Shown here: positions 23,244-32,179 of the stretch, piece after piece | How the letters are laid out: every line of letters starts with the position of its first letter | Numbering within the stretch: position 1 is the stretch's first letter | Assembly (NCBI GenBank): GCA_963656825.1 | Contig: CAVKJG010000012.1 | Coordinates: forward strand, 1 to 44,338 | Direction of reading: 5' to 3' | Length of the DNA stretch: 44,338 nucleotides | DNA from: CAG-841 sp963656825 | GTDB taxonomy: Bacteria > Bacillota > Clostridia > Oscillospirales > CAG-272 | The notes under the pieces: model-generated | Seen by the model: the letters and a program-made list of their open reading frames with translations, nothing else | Database searches by the model: none | What the model was told of the DNA's origin: nothing | Made by a program: the position numbers and the translations under genes

Positions 23244-26200
23244 ATGAAAAACATCTCAAGAATTCTTGCACTCGTGCTCGCTCTTACAATGGTAATCGGC
23301 GCGTTTGCAAGCGTTTCTGCAGCTAAGGCTACTTGGTACAACGACGCAGTTGAGTACCTTGAGAGCATCGGCGTTGCCGACATCGGCACAAAAGCAGGAA
23401 CAAAAATCACAAGAGCTGAATTCGCACTTATGGTTGCGAAAATCGACAGCACTTGGGTTAACACAGCATGGTGGGATGAAAACAACGTTCTTGCAAACAC
23501 AGTTGTTTTCAAAGATCAGGCTGACACAGACAAGGCGCACAGAGCAGCTATATGCTACGCTTATCAGCGCGCTCTCATCGCCGGCGACGGTGACGGCAAC
23601 TTCAGACCCAACGCTACGATCGACCTTGCGGAAGCAAGCGTTGTTATCGTAAGACTTATGGGCTTCCAGAACGACGTTCCCGAAAACGGTGACCAGTGGC
23701 AGTACAACTGGATGTATGCGGCAAACAAATATTGCCATGCATTCAACTCGACATTCATGTCCAACGTTGATACTGTAAACCCCGATTACGAGCTTTCTTA
23801 CGGTGAGGCTGCATACCTCCTCGCAACGATACTCAACTGGGGCAGCGAATCCGATGACGTTACTTGCCTTACAAAGAAGGGCGAGAACCTCGGCAAGAAC
23901 TTCCCTTGGGGCGGCTCAGGCACATCTTCCGACACAGTTATAGTTGACGGTCTTACGATGGATGCAACAAATCAGCTTGTCCTCGGCGCAACCACAACAC
24001 TTACTGACGGAACAGTGCTCGACGGTTACGCAGGTCTTTATCCGATAACAGGCTCCGGCTCAGTCAGCACCGGCTACACTGTTGCAGTTGACGAACTCGA
24101 GAAACTCGTTCGCGTATCTCTCGGTCTTTCCGCAACACGTGACACATCCGGCGAAACTCTCGACACATTCAACCTCGGCGATTATGTACAGAACGGTACT
24201 CTTCTCAAGGTTAAGAGAGTTGACGACAGCGTTACGGCAGTAACACTCTTCTCCGAAGAGAAGGGCACAAAGTCCGTTTCCACAACGGTTCTTGTTGCTA
24301 CAGCAACAACTGACGTTCGCACATGGAACTACGACGGTTCTGTCAAGAACCCCGGTAAGTATCCTAAGCTTGCAAACGCTACAGGCTCGAACGATACAAC
24401 TCCCGCGCTTCCTCTCGCTTACACATCTGCTACATACACAGATGCAAGCGGCGCAACAAAGTATACACATGAAATTTCCTTCGCAGGAAACAAGCTCGTA
24501 TACAAGGGCGCATCCGACAAGGCTGTTGAATACACAGTAGTAAGCAGCTCCCGTTCCGTTGCAGAGGACGAACTCGTTGTTCTCGACGCAGCAACAGGCG
24601 AAACGCTTACAGCTGCTGAAGCCAAGGCTCTTATCCCCAACACGGCTAAGGGTCAGGCATGGGTTGAATTCTATGATGTTGACAACGACGGTTACTATGA
24701 TATAGCTGTTGTAATCAGCTCGTCCGAATTCGGCGCAGGCGTTGTTGCTTCCGTTGCAAGCGGCAAAGTAACAATCAAGGTTAACTCCAACTATCAGACA
24801 ATCAATGTTGCCAACGTTTCTTCCGGAATTATCTCCGCTATCGAAACATCCGGCAAAAAGACAATAGACGGCAAAGAATACTTTGTATGCACAGTTGCTA
24901 CTCTCGGCAACATCGCAGAAACAAAGACCGTTTATATCCCTGTTCCCGTATTCGATGCTGACGGCAACGAAACATACGCTAACAGAGCAGAATCCGTAAG
25001 CCTTACATATACAATCGCAGGCGCTTCTAATACTATAGAAGTAAACTCCAAGGCTTGGACTCCTTTCCTTGACACTCTCAAGAACTCCACAACAGGAACA
25101 ATCAGCGACATACTCACTCCCGCTACGTTCAAGGGTCTTGTTTATAACAAGGCAGTAAGCTATGTACTTGCTTCCGATATCGACAGCACAGCTACAGGCG
25201 ACGCAGCAAACGTTGTTGTTTACCTCGCTGATACAGCAGCTGCTTCTGCAGCCGACACAGGCTTCATCGTTAAGGTTGAAAAGACCGAAACAGGCGACAA
25301 CACCTTCAAGGTAACTCTTGCTTCCGCTAAGAACGAAGGCTTCGGCAGCACAGCTAACTATGCTGACGGCGCAGTTCTCGACGCAAGATTCTCTTCTCTC
25401 AAGGTTGCAGTTTCCGGTGCCAACACATATACAGACGGCGCTATGCCCGTAACAGTTAGCCTCAACAACGTTACTGTTAAAGAAGCTCTTACGGCTCTCG
25501 GCTTTGACGCGGCTACATATATGGCAAGAGAAGCTAACTATGTACCTTATTCAAAAGCAGGTACAGTAGTACAGACTTACGCTCCCGTTCATCAGGTATC
25601 CAACATACTTGCTAAGATTGCGGCTCTCGTAAGCGCAGCAGACGATGATACAGTATATGAAAAAACAATAAATGACATCGGAATGCTTACAGCTTACTGC
25701 CAGCTCCACGGCAAGACAACAGGCACAGGCTATGATCAGACAGCTACAACTGCAGAGCAGACGGCTTACAAAGCAGTTACATTTGCAGAATTCCTTGCAG
25801 AAGTTGGCTGCGACAAGGCTACATTTGAAGCTCTTGTTAAGGCTGACCTTGCAAAAGCTAACGAGTACATCGCAATCGTTAAGGTTGCTGACGCTCTCCG
25901 TTACACAAGCACAGCTACAGAAGATCTCAACACAGTAAGCGACGGCGTTAAGGTTGTTAACGACGCAGGTCAGTATCTCCAGTCCGTAATTACGTCTTCC
26001 GCTTTCGGAAAAGTTTCCGGCGTTAAGACATACGAAGTAAGAGCAAGCGCTTCTTACCTCTGGGATATCGAAAACTATGATGCATATCATAAGATCTTCG
26101 CTTCTACTACAAACGCATACCAGTTCCAGAATGCCGCAAGCGGCACAAAGGTAACCGATGCAGACTTCATCTATGTTTCCATTCTCAAGGACGCTTCCAA

Positions 26201-27944
26201 CCAGAGAGTTCTTAAGTACATCGACGTTGTCGGTGGCGAAGTTGCCTCTACTGCAGAAGCTGATGTAAGCATTACAAAGAACGAAAACATGACAATCACA
26301 GGTAAGTACACCTATGCTAAGAACGCAGTAGGCGTAACTGCTACATGGACTCAGTATCAGAGCATGTTCTTCCTTGACGGTATCGACACAAAGACCGTTG
26401 AAAAGGAAGCTGTAGCTGCTATAAAGGCAGGCGCAACAACCTTCACAAAAGAAACTACAACAAGAGTTGCTAAGGATCCTTACTATCTGAAGACTCCTTC
26501 CGCATCCGCTAAGTTCGTAAAGAGATGGTCTGTTGCAAACGCTAAGGTTACATTCACAGCGGTTCAGAAGATGTCCGAAAACGTTCAGACATACGTTCCC
26601 GTTGTTGATAAGACCGGCGCACAGCTCAAGGTTCTCACAGAAACCGAAAAGGCTTACTGGGAAAGCCAGACAACACCTGACGGCATGCCCTACAAGGTTA
26701 TAGACAAACTCCTTTACAGAGTTAACACGACTCAGAGTGTACCCATGGTAGACGAAAACGGCAACCCCGTTGTTACTGTTACTTATACAATCGACTATAC
26801 GGATCTTACATGGACAGATGAAGCTGTTTCCGATGCAGACTTTGCAAAGGTTTCCACAGTTTCGTCCAGAGCTCTTGATCCTACAGCTGATAAGGGTAAC
26901 TACCTCCCCGGCTACTATGAAGTTAAGTTCGACGGAACAACATACATGGCAGAAGAGAATGCAACAATCGTTGTTATGACTCCCGACGCTAAGACAGGCA
27001 ACCTCAGCGGTTCAACAACAACCGTTAAGGCGTTCACAGAAGCCGGCAAGGACCTCTTCGTAACATACGAACAGGTAACAACGGTTTCCGGTGACCTTAC
27101 AGTTCTCGGCGTAATCGGTGAATATGTTGACGGCACAGTTGCTCCTACTCCCGATGACGATGATACTCCTAACTACAAGATCGTTTACCTTGCTAAGGCA
27201 GGCACAACTCTTGAAGCTACAGAGTACGGCAAGGATATAGTTGTTAAGTCCACATACTCCGCAGTATCCGTTCCCGCAGGCGATGAGTTCGGCTCTATCT
27301 ACTACAGATATTCAACATACGCAGAAGCTAAGTATGCAGCTACTATAGATGCTACAATTCCTGTTGGATACTATGCAGTAACGGCAGACGGCGAAATCAA
27401 GGGCTCTACGGGCATAGCTAAGACAGGCGCTATCCTTTCTGTTGACGCTAAGGGTAACCTCAAGGTTGACCTCTACAACGACGGCAAGACCGTTGTTGAC
27501 GGAACAGGCTTCAAGTGGGAATTCTTCTATGTTGACTTTGATGGCAACTACAAGAAGGCAAGCGATTCCACAGCTGTAACTCTCGTTAACTACAACCTCG
27601 CTATCAAGACTCAGGTTGCAACTCTTGAAGCAAAGATCAAGACAGCTCAGGCTGAGTACGACAAGATCGTAGCTGAGGAAGTTGCTACAGGCGAAAAGAG
27701 AACAGCAGCCAAGATCGCAGCTAAGGAAGCTATCGTTGCAGCTGAACAGGCTCTCGCTGACTACAAGACAAGCGCAGAAGCTAAGAACCTCAACGGTACG
27801 TTCTGGGGCACAGCTAACTCTCCCGCTTACACATATGTTGTTACTTACAAGTACACATATCAGATGGAACCCGAAAGAATTACATTCCAGTACATCGTAG
27901 TTGACGGCACATATTGCGTACTCGTTAACTCGATACTTCAGTAA
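23244..27944 (+). CDS. Large SLH-domain S-layer-like surface protein
   Basis: The 1566-residue secreted protein has a signal peptide (MKNISRILALVLALTMVIGAFASVSA, cleavage likely after residue 26). Three SLH repeats follow at about residues 30-70, 88-140 (FKDQADTDKAHRAAICYAYQRALIAGDGDGNFRPNATIDLAEA) and 155-200; these anchor proteins to cell-wall polymers. The rest is Thr/Ala/Val-rich with beta-strand-like segments, and a helical Lys/Ala/Glu-rich stretch lies at about 1450-1510 (ATLEAKIKTAQAEYDKI ... AIVAAEQALADYKTSAEAKN). No LPXTG motif is seen. The start has AGGAGG upstream. Codon use is strongly skewed (ACA, GTT, AAC, TAC, GCT/GCA), unlike its neighbours, as in very highly expressed genes. 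It is probably the main surface-layer protein. Confidence 0.88.
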   Translation: MKNISRILALVLALTMVIGAFASVSAAKATWYNDAVEYLESIGVADIGTKAGTKITRAEFALMVAKIDSTWVNTAWWDENNVLANTVVFKDQADTDKAHRAAICYAYQRALIAGDGDGNFRPNATIDLAEASVVIVRLMGFQNDVPENGDQWQYNWMYAANKYCHAFNSTFMSNVDTVNPDYELSYGEAAYLLATILNWGSESDDVTCLTKKGENLGKNFPWGGSGTSSDTVIVDGLTMDATNQLVLGATTTLTDGTVLDGYAGLYPITGSGSVSTGYTVAVDELEKLVRVSLGLSATRDTSGETLDTFNLGDYVQNGTLLKVKRVDDSVTAVTLFSEEKGTKSVSTTVLVATATTDVRTWNYDGSVKNPGKYPKLANATGSNDTTPALPLAYTSATYTDASGATKYTHEISFAGNKLVYKGASDKAVEYTVVSSSRSVAEDELVVLDAATGETLTAAEAKALIPNTAKGQAWVEFYDVDNDGYYDIAVVISSSEFGAGVVASVASGKVTIKVNSNYQTINVANVSSGIISAIETSGKKTIDGKEYFVCTVATLGNIAETKTVYIPVPVFDADGNETYANRAESVSLTYTIAGASNTIEVNSKAWTPFLDTLKNSTTGTISDILTPATFKGLVYNKAVSYVLASDIDSTATGDAANVVVYLADTAAASAADTGFIVKVEKTETGDNTFKVTLASAKNEGFGSTANYADGAVLDARFSSLKVAVSGANTYTDGAMPVTVSLNNVTVKEALTALGFDAATYMAREANYVPYSKAGTVVQTYAPVHQVSNILAKIAALVSAADDDTVYEKTINDIGMLTAYCQLHGKTTGTGYDQTATTAEQTAYKAVTFAEFLAEVGCDKATFEALVKADLAKANEYIAIVKVADALRYTSTATEDLNTVSDGVKVVNDAGQYLQSVITSSAFGKVSGVKTYEVRASASYLWDIENYDAYHKIFASTTNAYQFQNAASGTKVTDADFIYVSILKDASNQRVLKYIDVVGGEVASTAEADVSITKNENMTITGKYTYAKNAVGVTATWTQYQSMFFLDGIDTKTVEKEAVAAIKAGATTFTKETTTRVAKDPYYLKTPSASAKFVKRWSVANAKVTFTAVQKMSENVQTYVPVVDKTGAQLKVLTETEKAYWESQTTPDGMPYKVIDKLLYRVNTTQSVPMVDENGNPVVTVTYTIDYTDLTWTDEAVSDADFAKVSTVSSRALDPTADKGNYLPGYYEVKFDGTTYMAEENATIVVMTPDAKTGNLSGSTTTVKAFTEAGKDLFVTYEQVTTVSGDLTVLGVIGEYVDGTVAPTPDDDDTPNYKIVYLAKAGTTLEATEYGKDIVVKSTYSAVSVPAGDEFGSIYYRYSTYAEAKYAATIDATIPVGYYAVTADGEIKGSTGIAKTGAILSVDAKGNLKVDLYNDGKTVVDGTGFKWEFFYVDFDGNYKKASDSTAVTLVNYNLAIKTQVATLEAKIKTAQAEYDKIVAEEVATGEKRTAAKIAAKEAIVAAEQALADYKTSAEAKNLNGTFWGTANSPAYTYVVTYKYTYQMEPERITFQYIVVDGTYCVLVNSILQ

Positions 27945-27969
27945 TCAATAGTATTCCTACTAAAGATAT

Positions 27970-28000
27970 AAAAACAGCTCCCTTCGGGGAGCTGTTTTTA
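27970..28000 (+). terminator. Intrinsic terminator of the surface-protein gene
   Basis: The stem AAAAACAGCTCCC / GGGGAGCTGTTTTT has a short TTC loop and lies 26 bases after the stop. Confidence 0.92.
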
Positions 28001-28091
28001 TTGTCCGAAAAGTTTACAAAATAAAGTTTTTATCTGTACGATAATGTGATATATTTATTGTATAATCACACTCCCCGAAAGGAACGGTATT

Positions 28092-28784
28092 TTGGAAAAA
28101 AGAAAGCTTAAACTGTCGCGCATAATATTATGGGAGCTTATAGTGCCGCTTTCGGGCACGGTTTTGTTTACGGTGCTGTTTGCCGTCCTGCAGAAAAATT
28201 ATTATTATCTTCCGCGCGGACTCGATTTTCTTATTCAGCTTTTTTATAACGCAAAATATATTTTCCTTTACGCCTTGCTTTTTTTCTTTGTCGGAATTTC
28301 GGTGTGGATTGTTATGCTTGCAAAAGGAACAAATGCGGTGGTTTTGTCCGTCACGGGCGCGATTTCGATAGCGCTTATGCCCATGATATCATTTGCGATA
28401 ACCCTGCTTTTGCTGCGAAACGACATAAGCGATTCGCTTATTGAAACTTATCTGTATTCCGACGCCTTGTGCGCGCTTGAAAACGCCGCAAGATATATCG
28501 TTGCAATTATTTTAGCTTTTGCAACACGTATATTTTATCGCGCCCACAAAACCGTGCCGACATTTGAAAAGCCGTATATTTCTCTTCGCGGAATAGGCTT
28601 TCCGCTGATTGCGACATATTCGGCGTGGCTGATAACAACGCTCTGCGGAATAATTTTCTCCGATTTTTCAACAGACAATATCGTCGGAACGATAATTTAC
28701 GAAAGCGTTTTGTGCGTCGCGGGATATTTTATCGGTATTGCCGGCGCAGTATATGCCGAAAAGAAAATAGCCGTAACGGATTAA
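28092..28784 (+). CDS. Hypothetical polytopic membrane protein
   Basis: I do not recognise this 230-residue protein. It has about six hydrophobic segments, for example LIVPLSGTVLFTVLFAVL (about 14-32), FLYALLFFFVGISVWIVML (about 57-76), MPMISFAITLLLL (about 96-108), ARYIVAIILAFATRIFY (about 132-148), IGFPLIATYSAWLITTLCGIIF (about 167-190) and SVLCVAGYFIGIAGAVYA (about 205-224). The start is TTG at 28092, preceded by AAAGGA. A -10-like TATAAT lies at 28061-28066 without a convincing -35 box. It sits alone between the S-layer-type gene and cdd and has its own terminator. Confidence 0.8.
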   Translation: MEKRKLKLSRIILWELIVPLSGTVLFTVLFAVLQKNYYYLPRGLDFLIQLFYNAKYIFLYALLFFFVGISVWIVMLAKGTNAVVLSVTGAISIALMPMISFAITLLLLRNDISDSLIETYLYSDALCALENAARYIVAIILAFATRIFYRAHKTVPTFEKPYISLRGIGFPLIATYSAWLITTLCGIIFSDFSTDNIVGTIIYESVLCVAGYFIGIAGAVYAEKKIAVTD

Positions 28785-28790
28785 CAAAAC

Positions 28791-28820
28791 AAAAAATCTC
28801 CGCTCGTGCGGAGATTTTTT
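28791..28820. terminator. Bidirectional terminator between the membrane protein gene and cdd
   Basis: The stem AAAAAATCTCCGC / GCGGAGATTTTTT has loop TCGT and runs of A and T on both sides, so it can end both convergent transcripts. Confidence 0.9.
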
Positions 28821-28831
28821 TGTTTCTCATA

Positions 28832-29224
28832 TCAAAGCACAAAGCCTGCCGGAAGAAGCTCGCCGAGAGAGGAGATTTTGAAATCATCCTCCGATTTTAC
28901 AAGGATTATAGGAAATTCGGGCGGGCAGAATTCGCATATGAACTGCCGGCAGATGCCGCACGGAACAATATATTCGTCGCCGTGGTCGGCGGCGACGGCG
29001 AGCGCCACAAATTTCTTTTCGCCTTCGGAGATTGCTTTTGACATTGCCGTCCTTTCGGCGCAGATTGTTGCCCCGAAGGACGAATTTTCAATATTGCAGC
29101 CGAGATATATCCTGCCGCTTTCGGCAAGCAAAGCCGCGCCGACGGGAAAATGCGAATAAGGCACATAGGCATTTTTGCTTGCCTCGATCGCTTTTGCGGC
29201 AAGCAATTTATAATCGATACTCAT
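28832..29224 (-). CDS. cdd: Cytidine deaminase
   Basis: This 130-residue zinc enzyme deaminates cytidine and deoxycytidine to uridine and deoxyuridine. The signature is complete: AYVPYSHFPVGAALL, then ENSSFGATICAERTAMSKAI (Cys-Ala-Glu with the catalytic Glu) and the zinc pair in PCGICRQFICEF. The start ATG overlaps the deoB stop (ATGA), with GGGAGG upstream inside deoB. Together with deoB it forms a nucleoside salvage operon. Confidence 0.96.
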   Translation of the reverse strand: MSIDYKLLAAKAIEASKNAYVPYSHFPVGAALLAESGRIYLGCNIENSSFGATICAERTAMSKAISEGEKKFVALAVAADHGDEYIVPCGICRQFICEFCPPEFPIILVKSEDDFKISSLGELLPAGFVL

Positions 29225-30387
29225 TTTTTTATCCTCCCGTAAACGCTTTCTCCGCAGAGATGATAATCCGCGCCGAGCATATCCGCCACGGTTGCCGCGA
29301 TATCGGAATATGTGCGGAGCGTGCCGAGATTTTCGGGCTTTATTTTTTTGCCGCAGATAAGAAGCGGAACATTTTCTCTTGTGTGGTCTGTGCCTTTATA
29401 CATTGGATCGCAGCCGTGATCGGCGGTGATCATAAGCACGTCGTCATCGCGCATATTTTCTATAAACGGCGCGATGCGTGCGTCAAAATGCATTATTGCA
29501 CCCGCATATCCGACTGCGTTTCTTCTGTGACCGAAGGATGAATCGAAATCCACAAGATTTACAAAGCAAAGCCCGTGAAAATCGGCTTTCTGCGCTTCCG
29601 TAAGCTTGTCCATACCGTCGTCGTTTGAAGAGGTCCGCACCGAGCTTGTTGTGCCTCTGCCGGCAAAAATATCACCTATTTTGCCTATGCAGACGGTGTC
29701 GTAGCCCTGAGCCTTAAGCACGTCAAGAAGCGTATCAGACGGAGGCTCAGCCGAAAAGTCATGACGGCGCGACGTTCTCGCAAAAGGATATTCGCCCTCA
29801 AACGGTCTTGCTATAACTCTGCCGACGCAGTATTTGCCGGAAAGAAGCTTTCGCGCGATCTCGCAGTAGCGGTAAAGCTCGTCTATTGGTACGATGCTTT
29901 TATGGGCGGCTATCTGAAACACGCTGTCGCCCGAGGTATAAACTATAAGTGCGCCGGTTTTCATATGCTCTTTTCCGTAATCCTTTATCACTTCCGTTCC
30001 GGAATAGGGCTTGTTGCAGAGCACGGCTCTGCCGGTAAGGCGTGAAAATTCATCAATAATTTCTTTGGGAAAGCCGTTCGGAAAAACGGGAAGCGGCGTA
30101 GGAGAATAAATTCCCGCTATTTCCCAGTGGCCTATTGTGGTGTCCTTTCCGGCTGAACGCTCCTCCACCCGCGCGTATGCGCCTATGGGAGAGTCGCACG
30201 GCGGATATCCCTTGCGGCTTACGCCGTCGATATTAAAAAGCCCGAGCTTTTTCAGTGTGTTAAGGGTAAAGCCTTCGGTTTTCATAAGCGAGCCGAGCGT
30301 ATCCGAGCCTTCGTCGCCGAAGGCGGCGGCGTCACGGGCTTTGCCTATGCCGAAGCTGTCAAGCACTATAAGAAAAATTCTTTTCAT
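29221..30387 (-). CDS. deoB: Phosphopentomutase
   Basis: This 388-residue enzyme of the alkaline phosphatase superfamily interconverts (deoxy)ribose 1- and 5-phosphate. Metal-binding and catalytic motifs are MKRIFLIVLDSFGIGKARDAAAFGDEGSDTLGS, KDTTIGHWEIAG (the phosphorylated Thr region), VDFDSSFGHRRNAVGYA and ITADHGCDPMYKGTDHTRENVP. I chose the start at 30387 because GGGAG lies seven bases upstream and the family begins at MKRIF. It is the first gene of deoB-cdd, which feeds nucleoside sugars and bases into central metabolism. Confidence 0.96.
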   Translation of the reverse strand: MKRIFLIVLDSFGIGKARDAAAFGDEGSDTLGSLMKTEGFTLNTLKKLGLFNIDGVSRKGYPPCDSPIGAYARVEERSAGKDTTIGHWEIAGIYSPTPLPVFPNGFPKEIIDEFSRLTGRAVLCNKPYSGTEVIKDYGKEHMKTGALIVYTSGDSVFQIAAHKSIVPIDELYRYCEIARKLLSGKYCVGRVIARPFEGEYPFARTSRRHDFSAEPPSDTLLDVLKAQGYDTVCIGKIGDIFAGRGTTSSVRTSSNDDGMDKLTEAQKADFHGLCFVNLVDFDSSFGHRRNAVGYAGAIMHFDARIAPFIENMRDDDVLMITADHGCDPMYKGTDHTRENVPLLICGKKIKPENLGTLRTYSDIAATVADMLGADYHLCGESVYGRIKK

Positions 30388-30408
30388 AATAAATCTCCCT
30401 TCGGACAT

Positions 30409-30437
30409 ATTATATCACAAATAATATCTTTTGACAA
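30409..30437 (-). promoter_or_regulatory. Promoter of deoB-cdd
   Basis: On the minus strand TTGTCA (30432-30437) and TATAAT (30409-30414) are 17 bases apart. It lies back to back with the mgtE promoter. Confidence 0.8.
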
Positions 30438-30452
30438 TATCAGAAAAAAATA

Positions 30453-30481
30453 TTGACAAACCGCTTGAAAACGGGTAAAAT
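30453..30481 (+). promoter_or_regulatory. Promoter of the mgtE leader
   Basis: TTGACA (30453-30458) and TAAAAT (30476-30481) are exactly 17 bases apart, so transcription should start near 30488, about 265 bases before the mgtE start. Confidence 0.82.
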
Positions 30482-30487
30482 TCAATA

Positions 30488-30724
30488 TAGGCGAAAGCCT
30501 GAAATTTTAGAAAAAAGCTGAGGTGAAAAATCGATGGACGCGGGAAGTAACAGTTCGGTCGGACGAAGTATTTTTACTGCCTGTATATGTTTGTTTACCC
30601 CGCGAGCCGAGGTTTTTTCGCCGCGGATAAATTAACGCGCTCAGGCTTGTATAAAGACTTCCGATGATCGCACATAGCTTTCGGTTTATCAGACAGAGAA
30701 GGCTTGCGGCGATCTTTTTATTTT
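30488..30724 (+). promoter_or_regulatory. Structured 5' leader of mgtE with terminator (candidate riboswitch)
   Basis: The leader can fold into three nested helices: P1 AAGCCTGA / TCAGGCTT (30495-30502 with 30641-30648), P2 GGTGAAAAA / TTTTTCGCC (30522-30530 with 30614-30622, one G-U) and P3 CGCGGG / CCCGCG (30539-30544 with 30599-30604). An intrinsic terminator follows before the mgtE ribosome site. Position and layout are those of a metal-responsive riboswitch. The M-box landmark AGGTGAGGCTCCT is absent, and no other class that I know matches. A 6S-like RNA is an alternative. Confidence 0.65.
30666..30724 (+). terminator. Intrinsic terminator within the mgtE leader
   Basis: GATCGC (30666-30671) pairs with GCGATC (30709-30714), and inside it GCTTTC (30677-30682) pairs with GAAGGC (30698-30703, one G-U). 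TTTTTATTTT follows. It ends 28 bases before mgtE, as expected for attenuation. Confidence 0.75.
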
Positions 30725-30752
30725 GCCGCGCCTTTTCGGAAAGAGGTGTGAC

Positions 30753-32129
30753 ATGGAAGAAAAAAATTTGACTGAAATGATAGCGGACGCTATCGAAAAC
30801 AGACGATTCAAGGAGCTTTGCGAAAAGCTTGACGACGTAAATCCGGTGGACATAGCCGAGGCTGTGAACGAGCTGGACGAAAAACAGGTAACGGTTGTTT
30901 TCAGACTTTTGAAAAAAGAAACGGCGGCTGATGCGTTTGCATATATGTCGCCCGACGTTCAGGAGGCACTGATAAAGAGTCTGAGCGATACGGAGCTTAC
31001 CGAAATAGTTGAGGATATGGAAATGGACGACGCCGCCGACCTTATTGAAGAAATGCCGGCAAACGTCGTTGCGAGAATTCTGAAAAACTCAAGTCCGGAG
31101 AGAAGAAAAGCGATAAACGAGCTGCTTCTTTATCCCGAGGACAGTGCCGGCAGCATAATGACGCCGGAATACATTTCGCTGAAAAAAACGATGACGGTTG
31201 CCGAAGCGTTCGAGCATATCCGCAGGGAAGGGCTCGACAAGGAAACGGTGTATACCTGTTATGTGACGGAAAACCGCAAGCTGATAGGCGTGGTTTCCGT
31301 AAAAAGACTGCTTGTTTCTCCCTCCGATACGAAAATAGAAGATATTATGCACGACAATTTCATAGAAGTGCATACGACAGACGACAAAGAATTCGTTGCG
31401 GGACAGATAAAAAAATACGGCTATCTTGCGCTTCCCGTCGTTGACGCGGAGCAGCGTCTTGTGGGTATAGTGACGATAGACGACGCAATGGAGGTAATCG
31501 AGGACGAGGCGACAGAGGATATGGAAAAAATGGCTGCTATGTCGCCGTCCGAAAAGCCGTATCTCAAAACCGGAATGATAGAAACCTGGAAGCAGAGAAT
31601 TCCGTGGCTTCTGATACTTATGGTTTCGGCAACCTTTACGGGAATGATAATCTCCGGCTTTGAAAATGCGCTTGCCGCCTGTACGGCGCTCACCGCATTT
31701 ATTCCCATGCTTATGGATACGGGCGGAAACAGCGGCTCGCAGTCGTCGGTAACGGTGATTCGCGCGCTGGCGCTCGGCGATGTCGCGCCGAAGGATATAT
31801 TTCTTGTAATACGCAAGGAAATCCGCGTGGCGACGCTGTGCGCGGGAACTCTTGCCGGAGCAAACTTTGTAAAAATTATGCTTGTCGAAATGCTTCTGCT
31901 CAAAACGCTTCCGCTTACCTCATACGGATTTGCAATTTCGGGAGTTGTTTGTCTTACGCTTTTTGTAACGGTTATTTTTGCAAAGCTTATCGGCTGTATA
32001 CTTCCCATTGCGGCAAAGGCTGTAAAGCTCGATCCTGCCGTTGTTGCAAGTCCGATAATAACGACGATAGTGGACGCGGTTTCGCTTATGCTGTATTTTG
32101 TGTTTGCGTCACATATACTTTCTCTTTAA
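30753..32129 (+). CDS. mgtE: Magnesium transporter MgtE
   Basis: The 458-residue magnesium channel has the full MgtE layout. An N-domain of helical repeats spans about 1-125 (VDIAEAVNELDEKQVTVVFRLLKKETAADAFAYM). Two CBS domains lie at about 130-255, with EDSAGSIMTPEYISLKKTMTVAEAFEHIR and VVDAEQRLVGIVTIDDAMEVIEDEATEDM. Five TM helices follow, with the pore signature FIPMLMDTGGNSGSQSSVTVIRALALGDV. The start at 30753 is used because AAGAGGTG lies just upstream; an upstream in-frame ATG falls in the leader. The channel closes when Mg2+ binds the N and CBS domains, and the leader suggests added control of expression. Confidence 0.96.
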   Translation: MEEKNLTEMIADAIENRRFKELCEKLDDVNPVDIAEAVNELDEKQVTVVFRLLKKETAADAFAYMSPDVQEALIKSLSDTELTEIVEDMEMDDAADLIEEMPANVVARILKNSSPERRKAINELLLYPEDSAGSIMTPEYISLKKTMTVAEAFEHIRREGLDKETVYTCYVTENRKLIGVVSVKRLLVSPSDTKIEDIMHDNFIEVHTTDDKEFVAGQIKKYGYLALPVVDAEQRLVGIVTIDDAMEVIEDEATEDMEKMAAMSPSEKPYLKTGMIETWKQRIPWLLILMVSATFTGMIISGFENALAACTALTAFIPMLMDTGGNSGSQSSVTVIRALALGDVAPKDIFLVIRKEIRVATLCAGTLAGANFVKIMLVEMLLLKTLPLTSYGFAISGVVCLTLFVTVIFAKLIGCILPIAAKAVKLDPAVVASPIITTIVDAVSLMLYFVFASHILSL

Positions 32130-32130
32130 T

Positions 32131-32169
32131 AAAAAAACACCGCAGGAAATTTTTTCTGCGGTGTTTTTA
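32131..32169. terminator. Bidirectional terminator between mgtE and the ECF gene
   Basis: The stem AAAACACCGCAG / CTGCGGTGTTTT has a 10-base loop and A/T runs on both sides. It lies between two convergent genes. Confidence 0.9.
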
Positions 32170-32179
32170 TGTCGGGAGC

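Noticed and set aside
30488..30650. M-box (ykoK) magnesium riboswitch
   Set aside because: Expected before mgtE, but the conserved AGGTGAGGCTCCT and later M-box blocks are not present, so I did not name it so.
30488..30650. 6S RNA gene
   Set aside because: The 5' and 3' ends pair and the size fits, but the closing stem is short and a second terminator hairpin leads into mgtE, so a cis leader is more likely.
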